Positions 53,042 through 64,000 of a stretch of 64,000 nt of DNA are shown here, in pieces (within the stretch, counting starts at the first letter, position 1; every line of letters starts with the position of its first letter). The stretch is taken from assembly GCA_003117195.1 (NCBI GenBank), contig BDSI01000069.1, positions 248,001-312,000 of the forward strand. Direction: 5' to 3'. The translations under genes and the position numbers were made by a program. The notes beneath the pieces were generated by a model. It had not been told where the DNA came from and ran no database searches. It was given only the letters and a program-made list of their open reading frames with translations. This DNA is from Eudorina sp. 2006-703-Eu-15. Lineage: Eukaryota > Chlorophyta > Chlorophyceae > Chlamydomonadales > Volvocaceae.

Positions 53042-55785
53042 TCAGCCGCAGAAGCCCCTCCGCGGCGAGGCCTTGGGCAGCGAGGCGCTGCTGGTGGTGG
53101 AGGAGAAGTCGTCGGACCTCGCCACCACCATGACGGCCGGGGCGCCCCCCGAGCTGCTGAGCGACCCGCCGGAGGAGGACTGCACGCCGCCGCACATCTC
53201 CACGTATTCGTCGGAGCCAAGGCGTTTGCGCTTGCGCAGGTTGGCCCGCCAGCGCGCCTCGGGCCGGTCGGGGCAGCAGCAGCAGCGGCACATGGAGGCG
53301 CAGCAGTCCAGCACGCAGCCGCACGCCTGTGGACGTGTGGCGGGGGGAGGCCCGCCAGGGACAGCCGGTGCAGGTAAAGGTAAACGCTGAGCAAGAGGTG
53401 GAGGTAGAGGAGAGCGTGTCGCAGATAGCCAGGGAACACGGGAGCGGAAAGGTACGACAGGCTGGGCATTCAAGTCCTCCCGTACAGATAGCATGTGGAG
53501 AGTGTGAGTGCGTTGTCAAGCAATGACCTTCAACCAGCAGAGCTGCCCCCGCCACCGACACCCGTTCGCCCACTGTCACCCACTCAGCCGCCCGCCCCGG
53601 CGCCCCTGCCGCCTCTGCTCACCTCCACCAGCAGCAACACTCCCGATGCAGCAAACATGCCCATCATGGCCCAGGACATCCCTATCAGCGCTTGCCGCCA
53701 CTGCCCCAGACTCTTGGGGGCGTACTCCTGCACTTGCGCATACAGCATGTCCAGCTTGGACTGGGTGCTGTTGGTCAGAGGAGGCGGGGGAGGAGACGGC
53801 GGCGGCATAAGCGCCGCCGCGTCGAACGGCGGCGGCGGCGCCGCCTTGCCAAATATGACGTCATGTACGGCAAGCCGCGTGTCCACCGCCACTGCCGTGT
53901 TTTCCTGTATCACGGAGGTTCGGGGCGTGGGCCGGCCGCGCAGGGTTGGGAGAAATGAAGGGTGGCGGGGACGTGAAACAGGGCTTGGGGGGGTTCAAGG
54001 AGGTGAAGGGGGTGGAGGAGATAAGATGGGTTCAAGATCAGGTCAAGGTAACTAGGCAAGGCTGGCTCCCGCCCTTTGCTTACTTCAGCAACGGCCCGGT
54101 TCCTCTGCTTTGCATCCCTTTCAGCCAGTTCCGGAGACCAGCCCCTCGACACCGTCCCCGGCCTCACCGCCCTCCACCCCGCAGGACCCCATCATGCACC
54201 GCCTCAGCTCTCAGCCGGCCTCACATCCAGGGCCGGGTCCGAGCCCGCCGGGGGAAGGCGCCGGGCAAGGCTGCGACGGGTCCGGCGCCCCAATCCAGAA
54301 CCCACTCCCGCATCGGCCCCGGCCCCGGCCCCGGGCCCCTCTCTCTCTCTCCCCGCCCCGCCCCGCCGCGCACCCGGCCAGTCCCACCTGCAGTACCAGC
54401 ACCGCCGTCAGCCACCAAATGGTCCCCAGCACCGCAAAGCTGAGCTCCACCACGGGACCCGCACCGCACAGCTGACAGGTGCACCACTGCAGGCAGCCGA
54501 GGCGGGGGGGGGTACCGAGGGGCAAGAGGTTGGAGGCCCCGGGGGCTATGTCACGTGTGAGGGACATACCGTATGACGTGTGAGGGACATGCGACGTGTG
54601 GGCGAACCTCAAAAGGGAGACCATCCTAGCAGGACGGTGAAAGGGGCAAGGGAGCCAGGCGGAGGAGGGTACGGCCTCCCAGCCCCGGTTGAGAATTGGG
54701 CGGGGAACTTAACCCCCGCAGGATGCCGCTGCAGACTCAGAAGGTATCGAGGTAAGAGAGGTGCGGAGGGGGCCTGACTTGCCGCCACGAGGGCAGCAGC
54801 ACGCCCGCACAGCCGCCGTGTGACCCCACTCGCGAGCAGGTCCCCGCAGACCTTGCTTTGGCGCCTGGTGTTGCGGTCTGGGAGCGCCTGCAATCCCCCT
54901 GCGCGATGGCGTCACTGCCTCATCCGCCGGAAGGGGCCCCCGGCCCCTCCTCAGGCCCCACGCAACCTCCTCAGGCCCCGGGGTAAGACACAGCCGGTTC
55001 CAACACACAGGCACAAACACACCTACGCACACAGACACACTCCATGTCCCGACACTTCCTCATTATCCGGCAACATGTGGTGCCTACATCGCCCCCGCAT
55101 GGCAGTGCCCGGCAGTCAGTGCAGCGAGGAGGTCGCGCCGGGTTGCTCCCCCCTACACAGTCAGCCCAGGCGCAGGCGCAGGCCAGAAGCGGGGCCCCTT
55201 CCATTTGCCGTAAAACGCCGTGCCTACCAGCAGGCAGGCCATCACAAAAGTCGCCAGCAGGCTGATGCCGCAGACGGCGTACACGTACGAGCACATTGTC
55301 CGGCTGTACTTGTCGAAGTTCTCGCTCTGGCCCTTCTTTTGCAGAAGGCAGGATGCGTTCACACTGTACAGATCCGTTTCCGCCTGTATGTCTGAGTTGG
55401 GGTCGGTTGAGGCAGGAGGGCTGGCCAGGGGTGACGGCGGGACAACGGGCGCGACGGCCGTGCCCAGCCCCAGGCTCTCCCTTAAACTCTGCAGACCGTC
55501 GGGAGTGGTCAAATCGGGGATATTGAAGACAACGCGAACATCCTCAAGCTTGACGGCCACAACTGCGATGATGGCGATGGTGACCAGCACCTGCGCGCAG
55601 GTTGAGCAGCCATGGGTTGGCCGTTGCGCTCGCTGCGAGGGTTTATGGTGTTGCAAACTGTCCATGCCCCCAATAAAATCACGGCTTATTGGACCCACTT
55701 TCAGCACCGCCATGGTGGTCAGCGCCACTTTCGAGAAGCAGGAGTAGGCATTCGACGCGAAACATGATAAACACCGGAGAATCAT
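53042..55785 (-). CDS. Four-transmembrane protein with Cys-rich tail, paralog 3 (longer loops)
   Basis: Five exons join in phase on the minus strand: 55785-55699, 55590-55228, 54486-54388, 53904-53623 and 53326-53042, giving 371 residues. Family marks: MCSYVYAVCGIS at segment 2, CTCQLCGAG before segment 3, and a tail with CGCVLDCCASMCRCCCCPD. The donor after segment 2 (CLL, phase 0) is at the same place as in paralogs 1 and 2. Loop 1 is expanded by a Pro/Ser/Thr part and keeps a Cys (NASCLLQ). Loop 2 carries a Pro-run insert before segment 4 (GMSWAMMGMFAASGVLLLV). The tail lacks the NAV end and is Ser-rich. Segment 1 is split by the first intron (TTMAVLK then VLVTIAIIAVVAV), as in paralog 1. 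Function unknown. Confidence 0.8.
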
Positions 55786-56270
55786 TTATCTATGCACTGC
55801 AAATGAGCAATGAATTTCAATCATATAAAGTACTTCTGCACTGGTTAACATAAACCAAGTGTCTGAATTCGTGGAGTTACCCTTGCTTGATTTAGCGAGC
55901 AATGTACAGCACACAGCAAAGTCTTATTCAAAGGAGCGCATTTCGTGACCATGAAAAAATCCAATTGGTTAGGGTACGCGTTGCAGCCGGTTTCTCAAAC
56001 TGACGAACTGTACCGCCGTACAGAGCGTTGTTGCCTACTGTCCTCGAGGCAGCATCACGCTTTATCGTGCCTAGATAATCAAGTTCCGCTGTAATTTTTC
56101 AGCGCGTTTCATTTAAACACTTATGGCGACAACGCTTAAGTCTCGGTCGACTCCACGACGAGCACCCGTCGTGCAGTGACCTCAGCTTCCCCATGACATG
56201 TTGTGAGGGCCGTCAATGCTCCCATTCAATTGATTTTTCAAGCCCAATCAACCAAGAAGAGCAATCGTTC
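55786..56270. promoter_or_regulatory. Divergent intergenic region between four-TM gene 3 and the thioesterase gene
   Basis: 485 bases separate two start codons pointing away from each other. AT-rich, with CATATAAAG at about 55823, a TATA-like box in plus-strand sense but far from the plus-strand start. No other element can be named. Confidence 0.5.
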
Positions 56271-59200
56271 ATGGGCTCACATGCCTACCTGCGCTTTCTG
56301 GCCCGCATGGCAGCCCGGCAACCCCGGCTGCGGCCCCCTCCGGACGCCGCCCTCGTGCCGGTCAACCCTTCCGAATACCTGGCCCTCATGCCATACACCC
56401 ACCCCATTAGCGGTTACCGGAGCCGGAGCTTCGAGCTGCGCCAGCTGGAGCTCCGAGTCGCGGTGCGGGCGGGCGGGTGGGAGGGACACATACCTGCCAG
56501 GGTCTGAGTTCCGTGCTTCGTCGCGTCTCGGTTCCGTCCTGCGCCCCCCGTGCGTCGTAGATGGCGGGCGCAACCCGCGTAAGCGCGTATGCGTCGGGCG
56601 TGTGCCGCGCCGCAACGGCTGGGACACTCGCCCATCCGGGGTGGGCTCGCTGAAACGGGTCCCAGCGCCTTGGCCAGCAGGCGCCCCCGCGTCAACCGCA
56701 ACGGGCGGGTTGCTCTGCCGCGCTCTGCATGTGGCGATCTAGCGTCCTACGTTTTGCACCGGCGATCGGGCCCGCGCCGAAGCGCGGCGGCAGGGGTGGC
56801 TCCGGCACGTGCCTGCCACCCACCGGCAAACACCACGTGCCTTGATGCAATAACCGGTGCGGCCACACGTGCGCTCGGCCTCGCCCACATCATCGCCCCC
56901 CTCGCAGCAAGAGGGTCCGCCGCCATCTTCCGGGGCGCCCGAAGCCGCCCCTGAAGCAGGAGCGGGCGCTGCTGCCGGACCTGGGGACACGGACGACATC
57001 GGCCGCGTGGGACGCAGGAGCCCGCGGGCAGTCCAGCAGTGGAACAACCAGAGCGCCTCCGTGTTAGCGGGCGCGGGGGCCCCGACGGTGGCACCAGCCC
57101 CAGCTGCGGCTCCAGCTACTGCCAGCAGTCCTCGCCAACTGGTCTCGCCGCAACCCCCTCACCACACAGCAGCTCAGCTGCAACCGCGTTCACCCAGGCA
57201 CGGCACCAATAACGCGGCCGGCGGGGAAAGCCCCGGGGTCGCCGCGGCCACGGCCGCGGCCGCGGGGGTTGCGGTGCAGCCGGTGTCGCAGCCCGCAGCA
57301 CAGCCCCAGGCGAACGTGCCGCCCCACGCGGACCAGCCCTCCGCCTGCTCCCCTTCACCCCGACCCTCATCACCGCCCCACTCCTATATGGAGGTTCACT
57401 ACCCCTTCACCTCCCTACCGTGGCTGTGGCAGCAGTACCACCGCCCGGGTTTCCCCGGCCTGGACCCGGCGCTCATCATCGAAGACTTCGACACCTTCGC
57501 CGCTGACGTGGCGGCCCGCCAGGTGGGCCACGTGCCCGACAGCATGCTGGTCACCGCCTTCCTGGAGCGGATGACGTGGCACCTGCACCTGCGGCCGGGG
57601 GATGGGCTGGGGGCACCGGGTGCGGGCGCTGGGGCCGGCAGCGGTGCCGGGGCCGGCGCTGGGGGCTGGGGGCACCTGCTGGCGCCGCTTGCACCCGTGG
57701 ACATGCGGCTGGCGGGACAGGTGGGGTGGGCAGGGGGTGTGGGGTGGAAGGAGTGGGGTGGGATAGGCTGGAGAGGAGTGTGGAGTCAGCCAGGCGTGTG
57801 GGGACGTGCAGGGGTTAAATTGAAAAAAGAAAGAAACCCAAAAAACGAACCTGTGCAGGGGAACAGCCGTGGGGACGGGCCTGTCCTGTGTTTTACATGG
57901 AGGATAGAGCCGCCTGTCATATAATGGCATGTTGATATGAGGGACATGTACTGCAGATCGGCTGGGAGGATGTGTGCTTTGCACATGGGTCGGCGGCAGG
58001 GGCCTCGCTAACCTGGATTGGTCTGAGGAACGATTCCGAAGTTCTATGATGGTACGGTGCCCGTCCAACTAGCTAAGTGCATCAGCAGGGGTAGAAATTA
58101 TCGTGGGCATGGCCCCGCTCCCTACGATCGTAACCCCGGCCTGGGATGGCCTGACGGGCGGAAGGGCGAAGTCCGCAACGGCGCGGCCTCCTTCTGACCG
58201 GCGCTGAGCGAACCCTGGCGTGGGATGCGATGCACCCAGGGCCCGCTGGCCCCTCCTCCACCTCCACAAAGCACCCGGCTTCTTGGGTCATGTACGTGTA
58301 CACGGAACCCTGCCCACACTTCCTTCAATACCTTGTGAATTTTCCACATAAGTGTACAACGGCATCGCGTACTCCGTACCAGCCCCCTAACTGGCGCCCG
58401 ACCTGCTGCCGCCCGCGTGCGGCGACCTGCCTGCAGGTGACCTGGGTGGGCCGCAGCAGCCTGGAGGTGCTCCTGCAGCTCACCACCGCGGAGCCGCTCG
58501 CCGGGGCCGCCGCCGCCGCCGCTGGGGCCGCCGGGGCCGTGCCCGCTGGCCCCGGCAGCAGCCCCCCGGGCGGCGCACCGCCGCTCCAACGGCACCCGCA
58601 CGCATCACCACCACCATCACCATCATCACAGCCAGCGTCGTCGACGACACCGGCGGCGCTGGCGGCCGTGCAGCAGGCGCAGCCGCTGGTGGTGCTGCCT
58701 CCGGGGCAGCTGCTTGCCACTGCGGAGTTCGTGATGGCGCTGCGGGACACGGCACTGAAGCGAGCTGTGGATGTGCCGCCGCTGCACCCGCGGGACGCTC
58801 TGGAGAGGGAGCTCTTCTTGCGGGGCCGGGAGCACCAGCGGCAGCGCCAGGCGCGGCGGGACCGTGACAGAGGGGATGCAGGGGGCAGTGGCGGCGGCGG
58901 CGGCGCCAAGCCCGGGTCGGGGTCGCCCTCTCGCGCTGCGCAGTCCAGCGCGGCAGTGCCTGGGCCGCCGGCGGAGGCGGCGGGGGTGGTGGGGGCGGCG
59001 GCGACGGCGGCACATGATGCACCGCCGGAGCTGGCGAGGATGCTGTACGGCGTCCTCGACGGTTCAGAAAAGCGGCGCCGTGGCGTGCCCGCGGACTTGG
59101 ATGCTCTGGGGCTGCTGGATCCGGGACTGGACCGGGATCTGGATCCGATTGAGGGAGATGGGGCGGGGGATGGCCGCCTTCACGCCCAGCCGACCAAGCG

Positions 59201-60020
59201 CCAACTGTCTGACGGCGGCGGACCCGCCGACTCCTTCCGTGCGCCGGTGCCGCCCTCCTCGTCGTCGTCGTCATCGGAGAAAGAGGAGGAGGAGGTGGAG
59301 GAGGAGGTGCGACATCATCACCGGCGCCACAAGCGGCCCCGGGTCGGAGGTCCGGAGGGGTCGACGGGTACGACAGCCCTGGACGCCTCGGGCAACCCGA
59401 CGTCGGCGCCGGCGCCGCCGCCGGTGCCCATTCGCCAGTCGGAGCTGCACCGCACCGTCCTGGCGGAGTTCCAGGACCGCAACACCAGCGGCACGGTGTT
59501 TGGCGGCCACCTGCTCCGGCTGGCGTACGAGCACGCCGCAGCGGCGGCGGCGGCCTTCGCGGGCGCGCCGTGCGAGCTGATGTGGCTGGAGGAGGCGGCC
59601 ATCAGCGCACCGGCACGGGTGGGCGATGTGCTTCACGCGGTGTCGCGGGTCGTGTGGGCGGAGCAGGGAGGCCGGGCGCTGAGGGTGGTCGTGCGGCTGG
59701 GGAAGTACGACATTGCGACGCCGTCTCAGCACGTATTGGCGCTGACGCTGGCCGCAGCGTTCCTCGCACCTTCGCCGCTGGCGACGGTCTCGGAGCGGGG
59801 GGAGCAAGGGCGGGGGCAGCAGGGGTCAGGGACGGACGGCGGTGACGGCGGCGGCGGCGGTGGGGGAAGCGCGGGAGGGCTCAGGGGTGTGGTGCCCACG
59901 ACGTTGGCGGAGGCGGGCGAGGCCCTGGCCGCGCAGCGGCGGCATGAGGCCACGATGGCAGCCCTGGCTGCCGCGGAGGCGTCGGACGCGGCCGGAGCCA
60001 ATGCTGCCGGAGCGCACTAA
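56271..60020 (+). CDS. ACOT9-like double-hotdog acyl-CoA thioesterase
   Basis: Three exons join in phase 0: 56271-56462, 56908-57720 and 58437-60020, giving about 862 residues. Hotdog domain 1: SYMEVHYPFTSLPWLWQQY, LIIEDFDTFAADVAARQ, LVTAFLERM, then VTWVGRSSLEVLLQL after the second intron. Hotdog domain 2: LAEFQDRNTSGTVFGGHLLR, APCELMWLEEAAISAPARVGD and ALRVVVRLGKYD. This is the ACOT9/BFIT arrangement; these enzymes hydrolyse acyl-CoA to free acid and CoA, in mitochondria for animal ACOT9. Family members have about 400 residues. The excess here is low-complexity: an Ala/Pro/Gln block of about 110 residues before domain 1, a Gly/Ala run in it, and an about 280-residue Gly/Ala/Ser/Glu/His-rich linker between domains. 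The start is the ATG at 56271; an in-frame ATG also exists at 56193. Confidence 0.85.
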
Positions 60021-60213
60021 TGAGTTGACTTCTAGGGCTGGGTGTGTCCATGTGTCGAATGAGGCGGCGATGGGTTAGGATGGGATGGGTGGACGGCTTG
60101 GCGCTCCGGGAGGACGGCAGAGGTGTATTTCAGCGTAAGAGTTCCAGCCGTTGACGAGGTGGCTAGATGCATCTTTATAACGCGTTGCAACAAGGGTGCA
60201 TGGCTGCATGCTG

Positions 60214-60218
60214 TGTAA
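60214..60218 (+). terminator. TGTAA poly(A) signal of the thioesterase gene
   Basis: TGTAA about 195 bases after the stop at 60020, a usual distance for chlorophyte genes. Confidence 0.6.
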
Positions 60219-61583
60219 TCGGTTGGCACGATGCCGATTAAGAGGGTGTTTGGGTTGCTTAGTGTACCACTATGGACGGTGCCATGGAGAATCTCCCTAC
60301 TTGGGCGGATGAGGAGTACCTGGCCCACGCGTACACGCGTCGTGGGCGACATCATTTTGTCGTAACAATCTTGGGTATTATTGCGGGCTGCTCCATTCCA
60401 CTCCACTCCGCAAGCTGCGGGAACGTTCGGAGCGGAAAACCTGCCTGAACGGTTGCAACTACCGTATGGCTGCGTCAATCGGCGAATGCCGGTTACACCA
60501 CCGCACGTCTCCTTACGGTGCGCGACCGTCCGTGGACAAGCACGGCACCGCGCCAGCGACGAGACGACGGTCCGGAATCCAGAGCGCCCGCCGCCAGGGC
60601 CGTAGCCGGGGGGCACACTCCTCCAGCCAGAAACTTGTCGGTCCGCCGTGCCCTGCAACGTCTCTTCATGCGTCATATGCCCACCGCACAACGTATTGCC
60701 ACGCTCGCACATATATGTCGTCAAAAACGCCCTCAGCTACCACAGCACGCACAGCCCCCTCTCACGCATCACAACACCCCGCAAACACACCGCAAACTCA
60801 CGGCCGCCGCGTCCGTCCACACCTCCCGCTCTTGAGGACCTTCGGGGGACCCCAAAACTCTCGATGCCGACACGCGTTGACACCTGCGCATTAGCCTTCT
60901 GGACCATCAGCCCCTGCCCTGTTAGTCATTCACCACACCACCAGAAGCACCTAATTAACGCGCCGTGCTGCCGCCGAACCTGCGAGCTTACCGTATATTG
61001 CCAACGCAGCTGCGAACAGCGTTTGCTGCAGCCTGGCTCCTCGCTTCGCTAGGCGTCACAACCCGTCCAAGCGCATGGCAGGGGCCATGCGACATACGGC
61101 TTCCGACGTGGCAGCTGCCAGACACATCAAAAACACAGCGACGACCATGCCAAGCCTGCTGACCCCGAGCCAACCGCGCATTCCCCTCAGCAGCATGCGC
61201 GATGATCCACGTTGTGGTGCATGAAACGAAGATCCGTTGCCCACACGCAAGAGACTGTAATGCTCTCATAGTCACATACATGGTTTTCATCTCCTAGAAG
61301 CCCAACTGACGCCGTTGAAACCACCCCTCCCACCCCCAGGTTGCGTTCCCCAATTCAGCCCCGGTCGGGCGCAAGCCCTGCCACATTCATAACGAAAGCT
61401 CTAGTATTACTAACAGTGCAGAATAAGCGCCGCTGCATGACGAGTTCATGAAACACATTCACCTACCTAGTGTGTCCGCTACGTATGAACGCACCGCTGC
61501 TGTATAAACCCTTTTTTTGCTACATTTCTGGATCTTCACACGAGGGAGCAAGTCGATGCGTGGGGAGTCCCCCGGTCGACCGC
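60219..61583. other. Convergent intergenic region
   Basis: Lies between the thioesterase gene (plus) and the exportin gene (minus). A TTACA at 60493-60497 is a possible poly(A) signal for the minus-strand gene. Nothing else is recognisable. Confidence 0.45.
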
Positions 61584-63835
61584 TCAGACGCCGACCCGCG
61601 CCAGCGCCTCCTGCACGTACTGCTTGGGGTCCGCAATCTCCGCCAGCACAGGTCGCTCCACCTTGCTGGCGTTGGCGAGCCGCGCGTACGCCGCCGAGTA
61701 GCCCTGGGCGGAGTGAAGGGATGCAAACAGGCACGAGTGCAAACAAGTAGGGACGGCGTTGCAGTCCCGTGACGCGAGGTGTTTCCTCTCCGGTCCCACG
61801 CTTTCCTGGTGAGCATACTCCGTGTGATGAGGAGTGAGACCGTGTGACCCCGCCGCGCTGTCACTGGCCGCGCACCTGCATCTCCTCGAAGTCCTGGTCC
61901 TCCTCCTCCGCCGCCGCGCCCCCCTGCGCCGCACCGCCGCCCGAGACCTTGTCCACCAGGCCCTTGCGCACTGCCGCCCACAGGGCCCCGTGTGCCCCGC
62001 TGGCCACGAAACCCGGCAACTCCGTGATGAGCTTGACGCCCGCCACCGTGACGAGCTTCTCCTCATCCGTACCCTCAATGGATGGCACGGTCGGCAGCCA
62101 GACCTGAGCAATGCCCATAGACACGGCCACCGCAGGGAATGTTGCAGTCAGACTCGTTATGAGGTGTGGGCTGAAAACAAGCGCATGGCATGGCGTCCGA
62201 TTACGGCTGGCAATGTGCGCACAGACAGGAATGCCACACGAGGGACATGCAGCTGTTGATACGAACAGGTAGTCAGGAACACGGTCATTCGCAATCCACA
62301 CCGGCCAGCTGCCGAAGGCGCTTTCCAGTCAGTTGCGCGTCGGATAACCTTTCCCCCGACCCCACGCCCTGCGGCACCTGCTGCAGCAGCATGTAGATGA
62401 TGCCCGGCTGCACCTTGTCCAGCTGCTCCGAGGTTACCGCAGCGCCATACTTGCACACGAAATTCGCCAGGAAGACGCAGAAGAAGCGGCAAAACTGCAG
62501 CGGCAATGACCGAGTCACGGCATTACACTCCGTTAGGCAAGGTGCGTTTCGGATTGCCAATAGACGAGCACATATCGCCCTGCCGAGCAGGGACGGCAGG
62601 CTGACATGGCCGCGCTTTCTGGTAGTACTTCGTAAGATTGTGACAGACTTTTGGGTGGGTGCTGAATCATGGTGGACTGGGCAAATTGTTACCCAACGTC
62701 ATCGAAGCAGGTCCTCCCGACCGCCCCAATGACGACCCCAGGATGTCCATCGACATGGGCGACTCTAATGTCGGTCGGTCCACTGATCAACGTACCAGGG
62801 TCAGATTTCCAGAGACTGCCGACCCAAATCCAAAAGCCACCGCCTGGAGCTGAACCGCGGCATACCTTTGGTGTCTTGGAGCCGCTCAGCCGCTGGAACA
62901 TGAGCGTCCAGATGGATGGCAGGTACTGCGCATACGCCGGCAGCGGCAGAGACTCCACAATTGCGTTGACAATGTAAAAGCCCTCGTGGTCGTGAGCACG
63001 GGACGAAACCAGCTTCTGGAACACGCCCAGAACCGCCACCAAGTGCCCTCCAGCCACCACCTCGTTGCCGGCCTTGACCAGGTACGCCTGGCAGTGAGGG
63101 GCGAGAACGAATGGACAGGTCAGTGTCTCGTGTGTCTCGTGGCTGAGGGAAGCAAGGAGGGGTGATCGATTGTGGTGAAGTGCGCCGAAACTTACTGCAC
63201 ACAACACGAAAGACAACGACGGCTTGACCAATGACATTGCTTCGACCAATTGTGCTGCCTCACCTGCAGCAGCCGCACCAGCGCCGGGACGTTGCCCGAG
63301 CGCTCCCAAAACACGGGGGACAGCAGCGGCGGGAAGATCTGGAGGTAGAGCTGAGGCAGTGGCGCCGGCCGCAGCTCGATCAGCTGCGCGAACACCTGGA
63401 ACACGTACGGATGGAACTCCTGCACGGCACAGCGCGGGTACCGGCATTCGGGTGGGACAGGTTCACGTCGCAAGGTGGCAACCATTTGACCGGGGAGAAT
63501 GCACAGCATGAAGACCACAGCCGTCACCTGCCCTCAAAAGTTGTCATGATCTCATGTCAAGTATGTGGGAACCCATGCTGACGTGCAAGGTTAGCGCGCG
63601 TTCACGCCACCGCTGGAGCACCATGGACTGAATCGGCAGGTCCGTTCCGTACCTGGACATCCTGTTGCAGCACCAGCTCAAATGCCGGGAACAGCGCCTG
63701 CTCGTACTCGGTGATGCTGGCCGGGTTGGCCGCGGTGCCGTGGCGGATGAGGGCGGCCACGCTCTCGAAGAGGTAGTGGTTGAAGGACGGGTTACGCGGG
63801 TTGCGGCACACTTCCACCAGCATTGCGGCGAGGCG
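61584..63835 (-). CDS. CSE1: Exportin-2 (CSE1/CAS), C-terminal third; 5' part outside the window
   Basis: Six exons join in phase on the minus strand: 63835-63653, 63419-63264, 63087-62866, 62494-62378, 62103-61876 and 61703-61584, giving 341 residues to a TGA. The HEAT-repeat sequence matches the C-terminal part of CSE1/[115 protein letters not shown] and [10 protein letters not shown] near the end. Exportin-2 carries importin-alpha back to the cytoplasm with Ran-GTP. The full protein has about 960-970 residues, so roughly 600 lie beyond 64000. An Ala/Gly/Glu-rich insert ([17 protein letters not shown]) sits near the end, just before the last intron. No frameshift seen. Confidence 0.92.
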
Positions 63836-64000
63836 CTGCGGGGCCCCGGGCAATGGGCAATGTAAACGCCGGAAAGACACGCTGGTAAAGCGTCACCCTA
63901 CATGTTAAGGGCGTGCTTTCAATTACAGTTCCGTAGTGCCGCGAAAAACGCAGATGGGCACTACCAGTGTCCCGCACACGGATTACACGGTCAGGGTCAG
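63836..64000 (-). other. CSE1: Intron of the exportin-2 gene running off the window
   Basis: Directly above the acceptor (CCCCGCAG, minus sense) of the first visible exon. No exon can be supported in the remaining 165 bases. Confidence 0.6.

Noticed and set aside
58230..58436. Upstream extension of the thioesterase third exon as an open frame
   Set aside because: Lies before a good acceptor (CTGCAG at 58436) and breaks the hotdog fold; treated as intron.

Overview
This window looks like nuclear DNA of a volvocine green alga (Volvox, Chlamydomonas and relatives). Genes are cut into many short GC-rich exons by GT-AG introns full of C-runs, GT/CA microsatellites and simple repeats. TGTAA (the chlorophyte poly(A) signal) lies downstream of several genes, and codons favour G or C in the third position. 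The species cannot be fixed from the sequence alone. Every gene call below comes from reading exons whose splice phases join and whose protein motifs are recognisable; no database search was run.

Left third (1-23577), all plus strand: the 3' half of an MRD1/RBM19-type multi-RRM ribosome-biogenesis protein (1-3954), a 13-exon kinesin-light-chain-like TPR protein (about 5968-13308), a 6.7 kb stretch without a supportable gene, and a Sec14-like CRAL-TRIO lipid-transfer protein (20004-23577). Introns of the TPR gene hold three copies of a dispersed repeat, long GT tracts and a 19-bp minisatellite.

Middle (27375-55785): three paralogous small four-transmembrane proteins, all on the minus strand. 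They share intron positions, a Cys motif at the second and third membrane segments, and a Cys-rich tail. I do not recognise the family. The cluster is split by a 11.5 kb LTR retrotransposon of the Ty3/gypsy type (36833-48372, plus strand), which sits inside an older tandem repeat array. Its pol region is unusual: degenerate protease, RT, RNase H, a cytosine-5-methyltransferase-like domain lacking catalytic motifs, integrase, a PHD finger and a Tudor-like stretch. The reading frame is broken by single-base losses in short G or C runs. A second element with 89-bp perfect terminal inverted repeats and internal palindromes lies at 49773-50977.

Right end (56271-64000): an ACOT9-like double-hotdog acyl-CoA thioesterase (plus), sharing a 485-bp divergent intergenic region with the third four-TM gene, and the C-terminal third of exportin-2/CSE1 (minus), which runs off the window. 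The host genes are mostly unrelated housekeeping functions (rRNA processing, lipid transfer, acyl-CoA hydrolysis, nuclear export); the only functional cluster visible is the four-TM family.
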